From Fidelibacterota bacterium UBA7303 (GTDB taxonomy: Bacteria; Fidelibacterota; Marinisomatia; Marinisomatales; UBA1611): DNA of 15,349 bases. The first letter of the stretch is position 1, and each line of letters starts with the position of its first letter. This document shows, piece by piece, positions 1-7,958 of the stretch. Under the pieces are notes generated by a model. That model did no database searches. It was not told the DNA's origin and saw nothing but the letters and a program-made list of their open reading frames with translations. The stretch is taken from contig DKQR01000069.1 in assembly GCA_002471805.1 (NCBI GenBank), positions 491-15,839 of the forward strand, read 5' to 3'. Made by a program: the position numbers and the translations under genes.

Positions 1-2850
1 ACAGTATCTGATGCTGCTACTGGCAATGCTTTAGCTGGCGCAAATGTAGTTGTTGAAGGAACTAACCTTGGAGCAGCCGCAGATGCCAATGGTAATTTTT
101 CGATTGCTGATGTACCTGATGGTGCAACATTAACTGCCTCGATGATTGGCTATACGAGCGCAAGTACGACAGCAGCTCCAACAGTCAACTTTGCACTGGA
201 AGCTGGAGTGATCGCTGGTGAAGAACTGGTGGTTATTGGATACGGTACACAATCCCGTAAGGATGTGACCGGTGCGATCTCCTCGTTAAATGAAGATAGT
301 TTTACCAAAGGTACCAACGCCGATCTGCAATCCATGCTCCAGGCCCGGGTCCCAGGCGTAGTTGTCACCGCCAATAACGGTGATATTGGCAGCGAACCGC
401 GAATTCGTATTCGTGGCGGAACGTCTGTTAATGCAAGCAATAATCCTATCATTGTTGTGGATGGTGTACCTATCAATAATTCTTCGGGCCTCCCTGGTGG
501 TTTTATAACCGGTGCTGGTGCAGGGGCTGATGGAACTATGGATAATCCCCTCGGGATGTTGAATCCTGATGATATTGCTTCCATTGATATTTTAAAGGAT
601 GCATCTTCTTCTGCTATTTATGGAGCACGGGGCGGAAATGGTGTGATCCTAATTACTACCAAGGAAGGGCGCCCTGGTGATCTTTCTTTGAATTACAGCG
701 GTTCTACCAGTACTTCCAGCATTTCCAAAAAACTGGACCTCATGGATGCGGCTGAATACAAAAGCTATGCAAGCAGTATTGGTGCAACCATTGAAGATGG
801 TGGAGTCAGTACGGACTGGCAGGACGAGATTTTGCGATCTGCTGTTTCCACGAGCCATAATGTTTCATTCGGTGCCGGTACTCAGCAAACACAGTACCGG
901 GCCTCCATCAGTTATCTGGACCAACAGGGAATCCTTTTAAATTCTGAGCGCCAGCGTATATCTTCTCGTTTAAATGTACGCCACGTGATGCTGGACAATA
1001 AGCTTAAACTGAGTCTCAAGATCAGCCCCAGCTTCAACAATCGCAACAATACTCCATATAACCAGCAGGCGGGTTATTTTGGCGGTGTATTTACCAATGT
1101 TTTGAAATTTAATCCTACTTTGCCGGTGAAAAACGCAGATGGATCCTATTACGAGTATGCAACCACGACCATTCGGAATCCCGTTGCCTTGCTCAATGAA
1201 ATTTCCGATGTTGGCGAGAACCTGCGTGTTTTGACCAGTGCCACTGCGGAGTATGAAGTACTATCCGGTTTAAGGGCTAAGGCAACCCTGGGTCTGGACC
1301 GGGAATCTTACAACCGCAATATCTATGAACCTAATTCGCTGCCCTATGCCGCTTCAATTGGTGGACAGGCTTCTGTGCAGAATAATCAAAGAAAGAGTGA
1401 CCATTTTAACACAACCCTGAATTATAATATGGAAATGGGCAGTTCAAGTCTTAATGCCCTGGCAGGATATGAATACCAGGAGTTTACCAATAGCGGGTTT
1501 GGAGCCACTACAAAAGGATTTGTTACTGATGCCTGGCTCTACAACAATCTTGGTGGTGCAACGGATTTCTCAACTGCGCCTTTCTCGTTTAAGAATGAAA
1601 ATCGTTTAATCTCTTTCTTTGGCCGTCTCGCATACAACATGGGCGGCAAGCTTAATGTTATGGCTACTCTCCGCCGGGAAGGATCAACCCGATTTGGCGA
1701 AGACAACAAATGGGGTGTTTTCCCATCTGCTTCTATTGGCTATCGCGTAATGGATGATATAAAAGTAAGGGCGAGCTACGGTGTGACTGGAAACCAGGAG
1801 ATTGGAAATTACCGGTCGCTGGTTACCCTGGGTTCCGGTGCTAATGCAGTTATTGGTGGCAGCATGCTGGCAGGTGTTGCTGCGAACCAGTTGCCTAATC
1901 CAAATTTAAAATGGGAAACAACCAGTGATATGAATTTGGGCGTGGATTTTGCTGTGATGGGTAGCAAGGTTAACGGTACAGTGGATTTCTACACCAAGAC
2001 TACAGAAGATATGCTGGTTGAGGTAAATGTCCCACAGCCAGCAGTGGTGACCACTAAGCTGGATAATGTTGGCAGTGTCGAGAACTCGGGACTGGAAATT
2101 TTCCTCAATTCCGTGAATATGTCTACCAAAGACATGAGCTGGAATACCAGTTTTAATTTCTCGACTAATAAAAACAATGTAGTCAGTCTTGGCAAAGATG
2201 TTGAATATATTGTAACTGGCCAGGTTGGCGGTGCTGGACTAAGTGGAGTTCAATCGGCGATTATCATGCCTGGTGAACCATTTGCATCCTTCTTTGGTTA
2301 TAAATTAGAAGGTTATGACGCAAGCGGGCAGGAAATATTATCATCTACGGGTGGTCCCCTGGATGATGGTAGGCTGCTTTTAGGCTCTCCTCATCCGGAT
2401 TTTACATTCGGTATGACCAACCAAATTAATTTTGGCAATATAGATTTTAGTTTCTATATCTGGTCAGTGCAGGGCAATGAGATCTTGAATAACACCCGCC
2501 TGGAATACCAGCGTCCTTCAAATCCTTTCAACAATATTAATCTGTTTGCTGAAACAGCGGATGACGTAAGTGCCGGACTTGGTGCGGAAGCGGCAGTGGC
2601 CCTTACAGATAAATTCATTGAAGACGGGTCTTTTACCCGCCTGCAGAATGTAACAGTTGGATATACATTGAAGGCTGGGCAGTTTAAGAACTTGCGGTTG
2701 TACGTGAGTGCTGATAACTTGCTTACACTGACAGATTATACAGGTTTTGATCCAGAAGTAAGTACCGTATCTGGATTGGCTGAAGGGATTGATTATACCA
2801 ACTATCCCAGAGCCAAGACCTTCACTTTTGGTATAAACGTCGGACTATAA
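1..2850 (+). CDS. SusC/RagA-family TonB-linked outer-membrane transporter, 5' partial
   Basis: The reading frame is open from base 1, so the start codon and signal peptide lie to the left; 949 residues are present, close to the usual family total of about 1000. Fragment residues 1-65 are a carboxypeptidase-regulatory-like beta domain (GANVVVEGTNLGAA, then DANGNFSI). A segment EELVVIGYGTQSRKDVTGAIS follows near residue 74, the usual SusC entry into the plug. The plug shows IRIRGGTSVNASN, VVDGVPINN, ILKDASSSAIYGARGGNGVI and TTKEGRPG. The rest is a beta-barrel ending in NLRLYVSADNLL, YPRAKTFTFGINVGL. Family role: energised (TonB-ExbBD) import of oligosaccharides or peptides across the outer membrane, with a SusD lid. 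The SusD gene begins 13 bases downstream, so they are almost certainly co-transcribed. The substrate cannot be read from the sequence. Family assignment is very secure. Confidence 0.96.
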   Translation, partial: TVSDAATGNALAGANVVVEGTNLGAAADANGNFSIADVPDGATLTASMIGYTSASTTAAPTVNFALEAGVIAGEELVVIGYGTQSRKDVTGAISSLNEDSFTKGTNADLQSMLQARVPGVVVTANNGDIGSEPRIRIRGGTSVNASNNPIIVVDGVPINNSSGLPGGFITGAGAGADGTMDNPLGMLNPDDIASIDILKDASSSAIYGARGGNGVILITTKEGRPGDLSLNYSGSTSTSSISKKLDLMDAAEYKSYASSIGATIEDGGVSTDWQDEILRSAVSTSHNVSFGAGTQQTQYRASISYLDQQGILLNSERQRISSRLNVRHVMLDNKLKLSLKISPSFNNRNNTPYNQQAGYFGGVFTNVLKFNPTLPVKNADGSYYEYATTTIRNPVALLNEISDVGENLRVLTSATAEYEVLSGLRAKATLGLDRESYNRNIYEPNSLPYAASIGGQASVQNNQRKSDHFNTTLNYNMEMGSSSLNALAGYEYQEFTNSGFGATTKGFVTDAWLYNNLGGATDFSTAPFSFKNENRLISFFGRLAYNMGGKLNVMATLRREGSTRFGEDNKWGVFPSASIGYRVMDDIKVRASYGVTGNQEIGNYRSLVTLGSGANAVIGGSMLAGVAANQLPNPNLKWETTSDMNLGVDFAVMGSKVNGTVDFYTKTTEDMLVEVNVPQPAVVTTKLDNVGSVENSGLEIFLNSVNMSTKDMSWNTSFNFSTNKNNVVSLGKDVEYIVTGQVGGAGLSGVQSAIIMPGEPFASFFGYKLEGYDASGQEILSSTGGPLDDGRLLLGSPHPDFTFGMTNQINFGNIDFSFYIWSVQGNEILNNTRLEYQRPSNPFNNINLFAETADDVSAGLGAEAAVALTDKFIEDGSFTRLQNVTVGYTLKAGQFKNLRLYVSADNLLTLTDYTGFDPEVSTVSGLAEGIDYTNYPRAKTFTFGINVGL

Positions 2851-2855
2851 AGGAG
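2851..2855 (+). promoter_or_regulatory. Shine-Dalgarno site of the SusD gene
   Basis: AGGAG follows directly after the SusC stop codon, whose two A bases extend it to AAAGGAG. It lies 8 bases before the ATG at 2864 but only 2 before the ATG at 2858. This spacing decides in favour of the later start. It is the best ribosome-binding site in the window; the other genes have weak or no matches. Confidence 0.75.
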
Positions 2856-2863
2856 ATATGGAC

Positions 2864-4360
2864 ATGTTGAATCATTATAGAATAATTCGTTTCTCAGTTC
2901 CTCTGCTAATAACAGTACTCTTCACCTGGAGTTGTACAGACCTGGAAGAAACACCCTTTGACCTGGTTACCCCAGGTAACTTCTATAAAACAGAAGCTGA
3001 ATTAACTGCGGCGGTAGTCCCTGTTTATAATGGCCTTAATCAGACGCAGTGGGGTGACTACATGTTTTTGCAGGATGTTTCATCCGATGCCATTGTAGTA
3101 CCCACCCGCGGTGGGGACTGGGATGATGGCGGTACCTGGCGTGCACTCCAGCTGCACAGCTGGGATGCGACCCTTGGCTTTGTTGGTGGCGGCTGGGGAA
3201 ATACGTTTGGAGCCATAGCAAAGGCTAATTCCACCCTGGACGCTTTGGCCATGGCAGAACAGACCGATCTGGTAAAAACTTATGTGGGAGAAACAAAAAT
3301 ACTTAGAGCTCTATACTACTGGTGGCTTATCGATTTATATGGCGATGTACCCTTAGTCACGTCATCGGAAAATGATCCAGATAATCCACCATCCAGGACT
3401 GCCAGAGCAGAAGTATTTGACTGGATTGTTGGTGAAATTAACGCTGCTCTGCCAGACCTTGAAGAGAACCATGGGTCTGCGGGCCATGGCCGAGTAACCA
3501 AAGGAGCTGCCAATACACTGCTGGCTACGCTGTACCTCAATGCAGAGGTGTACACGGGTACGGCAAAGTGGACGGAATGTAAGGCCGCCTGTGATGCTGT
3601 GATCAATTCCGGGCAGTATCAATTGTTATCAACCGTTGCTGATGTCTTTTCTTTTGCAAATGAAGGCGCTGCAAATACAGAATATATTCTTACTCTTGGT
3701 CATTTACCTCTTGATGGGGTTACTTCTTTCCGACACATGGCAACCCTCCATTATAATAATATCCCTGCCAGTCCCTGGAATGGTTTCTCTGTTCTGACTG
3801 ACTTTTACAACAGCTATGAGGAAGGAGATGCTCGTTTAGACCAGATTCTGGTGGGGCAAGCTTATGTATTGGCTGGCCCTGCTGCAGGTGATTCGGCGTT
3901 TGACCGTCAGGGCAATCCCTTAGCCTTTACGGTGGAATTTCCGCTTATTGATGCCAATGAATCTGCTGGACCCCGGATGCTCAAGTGGCCTATCGATCCT
4001 GCTATGACTGGCTGGTTTTCAGGTGCAGATTACGCTGTTTTCCGTTACTCCCACGTGTTGCTTATGAAAGCAGAAGCAGATTTTAATTTGAGTGGAGGCG
4101 GCCTAACAGAGCTGAACCAGGTACGGACCCGGGCCGGGCTTGATGCCCTGGCCAGTATTGACGCAGATGCGATTCTGGCGGAGCGCGGTCATGAACTGCT
4201 CTGGGAAAGCTACCGTCGACAGGATTTGATCCGGCACGGTAAGTTTCTGGAGGCCTGGACTCATAAGGATGCCAGTGATGGAGCCCATAGAGTACTCTTT
4301 CCAGTTCCGCAAAGCCAGTTGGATGCAAATCCAAATCTGGTGCAGAACCCTGGTTATTAA
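2864..4360 (+). CDS. SusD/RagB-family outer-membrane lipoprotein
   Basis: This 498-residue protein is the substrate-capturing partner of the upstream SusC transporter. The start at 2864 is preferred over an in-frame ATG at 2858 because of ribosome-site spacing. The signal peptide has basic residues (H4, R6, R9), a hydrophobic stretch and the lipobox FTWSC, giving lipidated Cys24. The mature start CTDLEE is acidic, as in surface-export signals of Bacteroidota lipoproteins. The early motif PFDLVTPGNFYKTEAEL, then LRALYYWWLIDLYGDVPLV (about 147-166), is the typical SusD-like amino-terminal helical region. ERGHELLWESYRRQDLIRHGK (from about 440) and the terminal VLFPVPQSQLDANPNLVQNP are diagnostic of the RagB/SusD carboxy-terminal domain. 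Length is normal for the family and the gene looks intact. Ligand unknown. Confidence 0.96.
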   Translation: MLNHYRIIRFSVPLLITVLFTWSCTDLEETPFDLVTPGNFYKTEAELTAAVVPVYNGLNQTQWGDYMFLQDVSSDAIVVPTRGGDWDDGGTWRALQLHSWDATLGFVGGGWGNTFGAIAKANSTLDALAMAEQTDLVKTYVGETKILRALYYWWLIDLYGDVPLVTSSENDPDNPPSRTARAEVFDWIVGEINAALPDLEENHGSAGHGRVTKGAANTLLATLYLNAEVYTGTAKWTECKAACDAVINSGQYQLLSTVADVFSFANEGAANTEYILTLGHLPLDGVTSFRHMATLHYNNIPASPWNGFSVLTDFYNSYEEGDARLDQILVGQAYVLAGPAAGDSAFDRQGNPLAFTVEFPLIDANESAGPRMLKWPIDPAMTGWFSGADYAVFRYSHVLLMKAEADFNLSGGGLTELNQVRTRAGLDALASIDADAILAERGHELLWESYRRQDLIRHGKFLEAWTHKDASDGAHRVLFPVPQSQLDANPNLVQNPGY

Positions 4361-4483
4361 TAACTGGAGAGTCATTATATCTTTATGAATTGAAATTACC
4401 TATACATTATAAACCCAAGACATACAACTCACGGGTGGAAATCTGATTTGTTACATGATCTTCTGTGAGTGATTAGGTAATCT

Positions 4484-4518
4484 AGAGCGGCGGAATTAAT
4501 TTCTGCCGCTCTTTTTTT
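4484..4518 (+). terminator. Rho-independent terminator after the SusD gene
   Basis: AGAGCGGC at 4484-4491 pairs perfectly with GCCGCTCT at 4505-4512. The stem continues inward with a G-T, a G-C and two A-T pairs, leaving a five-base loop. A run of seven T follows (4512-4518). It lies 124 bases after the SusD stop and only 38 bases before the chosen start of the next gene. It should end most SusC/SusD transcripts. The rest of the 4361-4556 gap shows no small gene or convincing promoter. Confidence 0.9.
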
Positions 4519-4556
4519 ATTTAATTCTAATTAGGCAGTTGAGGGTATTCTCATTT

Positions 4557-7500
4557 ATGGATGCTTCTAAAATCATTCCTTATTCAAAATGGATTATGAT
4601 TATAATATTTTTCTCCTGTACGCAAAAAATACCAACTGTAGAAGTAAACAACATGTTTACAATGATGCCTAAGGAATTCACTGGAATTGATTTTGAAAAC
4701 ACCCTGGTGAATGAAACGAAATTCAACGTATTTAAGTACCGCAATTATTACAATGGTGGCGGAGTAGCAATAGGCGATGTAAACAATGACGGATTGCCGG
4801 ATATATATTTTTCGTCCAATCAACAATCAAACAAATTATTTTTTAATGAGGGCGGTTTCCGGTTCAAAGACGTTACGAAAAAAACAGGAGTAAGCGGCAG
4901 CCGTAAATGGTCCACGGGTGTTGCCATGGTTGATATTAATGGTGATCAATTGCTGGATATCTATGTTTGTAATTCTGGAAACATCAAAGGAGATGATCGT
5001 ACCAATGAATTGTTTATCAACCAGGGAGCTGCAGAAAACGGGATACCGACATTTCGTGAAGCAGCCGCTGATTATGGAATTGACAATAGGGGTTTTTCCA
5101 TTCATGCGGCTTTCTTTGATTATGACCGGGATGGCGACCTGGATTTATATGTAATGAATAACGCCTTCCGAGCCTTAAGTACTTTTGATCTGGCAAATAA
5201 CCTACGCCACGAACGGGATCAATTTGGTGGTGATTACCTTTATCAAAATAACAATGGACAATTCCATGACGTAAGTATACAAGCGGGTATATATGGAAGT
5301 GTGATAGGTTTTGGCCTTGGTCTTACAATCAGTGATATAAATAATGATGGCTGGCTAGATATATATGTGGCCAACGACTTTTTTGAGCGGGACTATCTCT
5401 ATATCAACAATGGCGACGGCACTTTTAAAGAAAACCTGGAGCAGATGCTTGCCCATACCAGCCTTTCATCCATGGGATCAGATATTGCTGATATCAATAA
5501 CGATGGTTACATGGATATTTTCACTACCGATATGCTGCCGGAGGATGATTATCGCTTGAAAACTACCTTTGCCTTCGAAACATATGCCTTTATTGAAAAA
5601 AAAGTAAACTGGGGGTACTATCATCAGGTGCCGCAGAATGCATTGCATATAAACCGAGGCAGGGTACTGGGATTAGAAAACCAGATGTTATTCAGTGACG
5701 TAGCCTTGTTTTCCGGGGTGGCCAAGACCGATTGGACCTGGGGTGTGGATATTGTTGACCTGGATAATGATGGTTATAAGGATCTGTTTATGTCGAATGG
5801 GATATTCCGGGATGTTACCAATCAGGATTATATGGATTATCTTATGAGGGAAGATAATATCCGTAAAATTATTAAGGGGGAAAAAATTGATTTTCCGGAC
5901 CTGATTGAGAAAATGCCTTCTACACCCCTGTCCAATTTTTTCTTTCATAATGATAGGGATTTAACCTTTACAAATAGGACGGTGCAGTGGGGACTGGAAG
6001 AACCCAGTTTTTCCAGTAGCCTCGCCTATGGGGACCTAGATGGAGACGGTGATAACGACCTGGTAATCAACAATGTGAATCAGCCGGCTTTTATTTACCG
6101 AAATGAAGCTGATTCTTTGGCAAGTAATCACTATCTGCAGGTGAAATTGACTGGTAAAGGATTTAACAGTTTTGCCATTGGTGCAAGAATTAGTCTTTTC
6201 TGTGCTGATAAACAGTTATTTGTTTTAGAACAAATGCCTATGAGATCTTTTCAGGCTTCACATGATTACATGCTCACTTTTGGCCTAGGAAAAACCAAGC
6301 GTATAGATTCCCTGATTGTGCATTGGCCTGATAATAATCAGAGTAAATTAATTAATATTCCAGTAGATACATTGATTGCATTATATCAGGAGGAGAGTTA
6401 TTCGATCCCATTATCAATACCAGATCCGCCTGTACCGGTTTTTCGTGAAATAACACATGAATTTCCTCTGGTATATACTCATGAGGAAAATGAGTTCATC
6501 GATTTCCAGCGAGAACCGCTCATACCGCATAAACTTTCCACAGAAGGTCCCCGGATGGCCAGCGGAGATGTGAATGGGGATAAGAAAATAGATTTCTATT
6601 TGGGAGGGGCTAAAGAATCACCTGGTAAATTATTTATTCAAACAACAGATGGAAAGTTTACCACTACCAATGAGCAAGTATTTGACCAGCATAAAATTTC
6701 TGAAGATGTGGATGCAGTATTCTTTGATATGGAAGGAGACGGAGATCTGGACCTTTATGTGGTAAGCGGCGGAAATGAATATTCCAATCAATCTCCTGCT
6801 CTTTTGGACCGGATTTATATGAACGATGGACAAGGCAACTTTTCTTTTGTAAAAAAAAGAATACCCAGCATTTATGCCAGCAGCTCCTGTGTGCGTGTTG
6901 GAGATTTTGATGGTGACGGAGATTTGGATCTGTTCGTCGGGACCCGTAGCATTCCCTGGATGTATGGGCAGACCCCTGAGAGTTATTTACTTAAGAACGA
7001 TGGCCAGGGTTATTTTGTAAATGTTTCTAATGAATACATATCTGATTTGTCAGCACTGGGCATGGTAACTGATGCTGAGTGGCTGGATATTGATAATGAT
7101 CAAGATCTCGATCTGGTTGTTGTAGGAGAATGGATGCCTATCACTATTTTTAAGAATAATGATTCGTATTTGAAAAATGCCACAAACCAGGCGGGTTTGG
7201 ATAAAACAAACGGTTGGTGGAATTGTGTTTTTTCAGGAGATATAAATAAAGATGGCATCATCGATCTGGTAGCTGGTAATCTAGGGTACAATACAAAATT
7301 GCAGGCATCTCTTCTGCAGCCGGCTACCATCTATATCTCTGATTTTGATAAGGATGGTCTCATAGAACCTGTACTGTGTTACTATCAGAATGAAAAATTA
7401 TACCCTATGATGCTCAGGTCAGACCTAATTAGCCAGTTAGTTGGTATGAAAGAAAAATACCCAACCCATGCCGATTACGCTGGAAAAGATATTGATCAGA

Positions 7501-7925
7501 TTTTCACCAAGGTACAACTGGATAACGCTGTGGAGAAAAATGTTTTCACTTTTGCGACTTCTGTATTTTACGGCAGTGAAAAAGGAATATTCACAGTGGA
7601 GGCATTGCCTGATGAAGCTCAGTATTCACCAGTATATGCTATTGAATCTGACGATTACAATAATGATGGCAATAAAGATCTTTTATTGGGCGGTAATTTC
7701 CATGGTATAAGCCAGAAGTTTGGTCGATACGATGCCAGTTATGGTACACTTCTTTATGGCGATAGTGAATTCGAATTTGTACCTGTTTCTTTAGCTGAAA
7801 GCGGTCTGTATTTGACGGGACAGGTACGGGATATGATATCTATTCCCTATGGTGAACAGCAATCAGCGATTATTATTCTAAAGAACAATGACAAGATCCA
7901 AGTGTACAGTAAAGATGTTCGTTAA
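4557..7925 (+). CDS. VCBS/FG-GAP repeat lipoprotein with central ASPIC/UnbV domain (CRTAC1-like), first paralogue
   Basis: The protein has 1122 residues from the ATG at 4557. An in-frame TTG at 4539 would add six residues, but its upstream AGG is too close; GAGGG at 4541-4545 lies 11 bases before the ATG. The signal peptide ends in IIIFFSC, a short lipoprotein type with Cys22. Seven Ca-binding-type loops (DxDxDG-like) begin at residues 73, 125, 187, 259, 311, 400 and 492. An ASPIC/UnbV domain covers about 524-617 (NHYLQVKLTGKG, FAIGAR, LTFGLG, IVHWPD). Seven more loops follow at 670, 723, 782, 843, 894, 928 and 1032. The 34-residue step from 894 to 928 is too short for a blade, so the second half may not have exactly seven blades. 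Such proteins are often found beside SusC/SusD genes in Bacteroidota; their function is not established. Expected: lipid-anchored, Ca-stabilised beta-propellers for binding or adhesion (inference). Confidence 0.9.
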   Translation: MDASKIIPYSKWIMIIIFFSCTQKIPTVEVNNMFTMMPKEFTGIDFENTLVNETKFNVFKYRNYYNGGGVAIGDVNNDGLPDIYFSSNQQSNKLFFNEGGFRFKDVTKKTGVSGSRKWSTGVAMVDINGDQLLDIYVCNSGNIKGDDRTNELFINQGAAENGIPTFREAAADYGIDNRGFSIHAAFFDYDRDGDLDLYVMNNAFRALSTFDLANNLRHERDQFGGDYLYQNNNGQFHDVSIQAGIYGSVIGFGLGLTISDINNDGWLDIYVANDFFERDYLYINNGDGTFKENLEQMLAHTSLSSMGSDIADINNDGYMDIFTTDMLPEDDYRLKTTFAFETYAFIEKKVNWGYYHQVPQNALHINRGRVLGLENQMLFSDVALFSGVAKTDWTWGVDIVDLDNDGYKDLFMSNGIFRDVTNQDYMDYLMREDNIRKIIKGEKIDFPDLIEKMPSTPLSNFFFHNDRDLTFTNRTVQWGLEEPSFSSSLAYGDLDGDGDNDLVINNVNQPAFIYRNEADSLASNHYLQVKLTGKGFNSFAIGARISLFCADKQLFVLEQMPMRSFQASHDYMLTFGLGKTKRIDSLIVHWPDNNQSKLINIPVDTLIALYQEESYSIPLSIPDPPVPVFREITHEFPLVYTHEENEFIDFQREPLIPHKLSTEGPRMASGDVNGDKKIDFYLGGAKESPGKLFIQTTDGKFTTTNEQVFDQHKISEDVDAVFFDMEGDGDLDLYVVSGGNEYSNQSPALLDRIYMNDGQGNFSFVKKRIPSIYASSSCVRVGDFDGDGDLDLFVGTRSIPWMYGQTPESYLLKNDGQGYFVNVSNEYISDLSALGMVTDAEWLDIDNDQDLDLVVVGEWMPITIFKNNDSYLKNATNQAGLDKTNGWWNCVFSGDINKDGIIDLVAGNLGYNTKLQASLLQPATIYISDFDKDGLIEPVLCYYQNEKLYPMMLRSDLISQLVGMKEKYPTHADYAGKDIDQIFTKVQLDNAVEKNVFTFATSVFYGSEKGIFTVEALPDEAQYSPVYAIESDDYNNDGNKDLLLGGNFHGISQKFGRYDASYGTLLYGDSEFEFVPVSLAESGLYLTGQVRDMISIPYGEQQSAIIILKNNDKIQVYSKDVR
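4773..6068 (+). repeat. Seven VCBS/FG-GAP motifs, amino-terminal half of first paralogue
   Basis: These are protein-level repeats, not DNA repeats. The cores are GDVNNDGLPDIYF, VDINGDQLLDIYV, FDYDRDGDLDLYV, SDINNDGWLDIYV, ADINNDGYMDIFT, VDLDNDGYKDLFM and GDLDGDGDNDLVI. Spacing is 52-92 residues, so some blades carry insertions. Only the second has a changed loop (Gln in place of Gly). Seven cores suggest a seven-bladed propeller (inference). Confidence 0.8.
6564..7688 (+). repeat. Seven VCBS/FG-GAP-type motifs, carboxy-terminal half of first paralogue
   Basis: The cores are GDVNGDKKIDFYL, FDMEGDGDLDLYV, GDFDGDGDLDLFV, LDIDNDQDLDLVV, GDINKDGIIDLVA, SDFDKDGLIEPVL and DDYNNDGNKDLLL. The first and fourth have a substituted Gly. 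The sixth follows the fifth by only 34 residues and is probably a second metal loop within one blade. Confidence 0.75.
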
Positions 7926-7958
7926 ATTCAATTATCTTTTTTTAAGAACAGGTCTCAT

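Noticed and set aside
4377..4384. TATCTTTA as a Bacteroidota -7 element (TAnnTTTG)
   Set aside because: One mismatch and no TTG at the expected distance upstream; the region is AT-rich, so such matches occur by chance.
4427..4470. Inverted repeat ACTCAC / GTGAGT as a regulator-binding site
   Set aside because: Only six bases per arm with a loop over 30 bases and no extension; chance level in a gap of this size.
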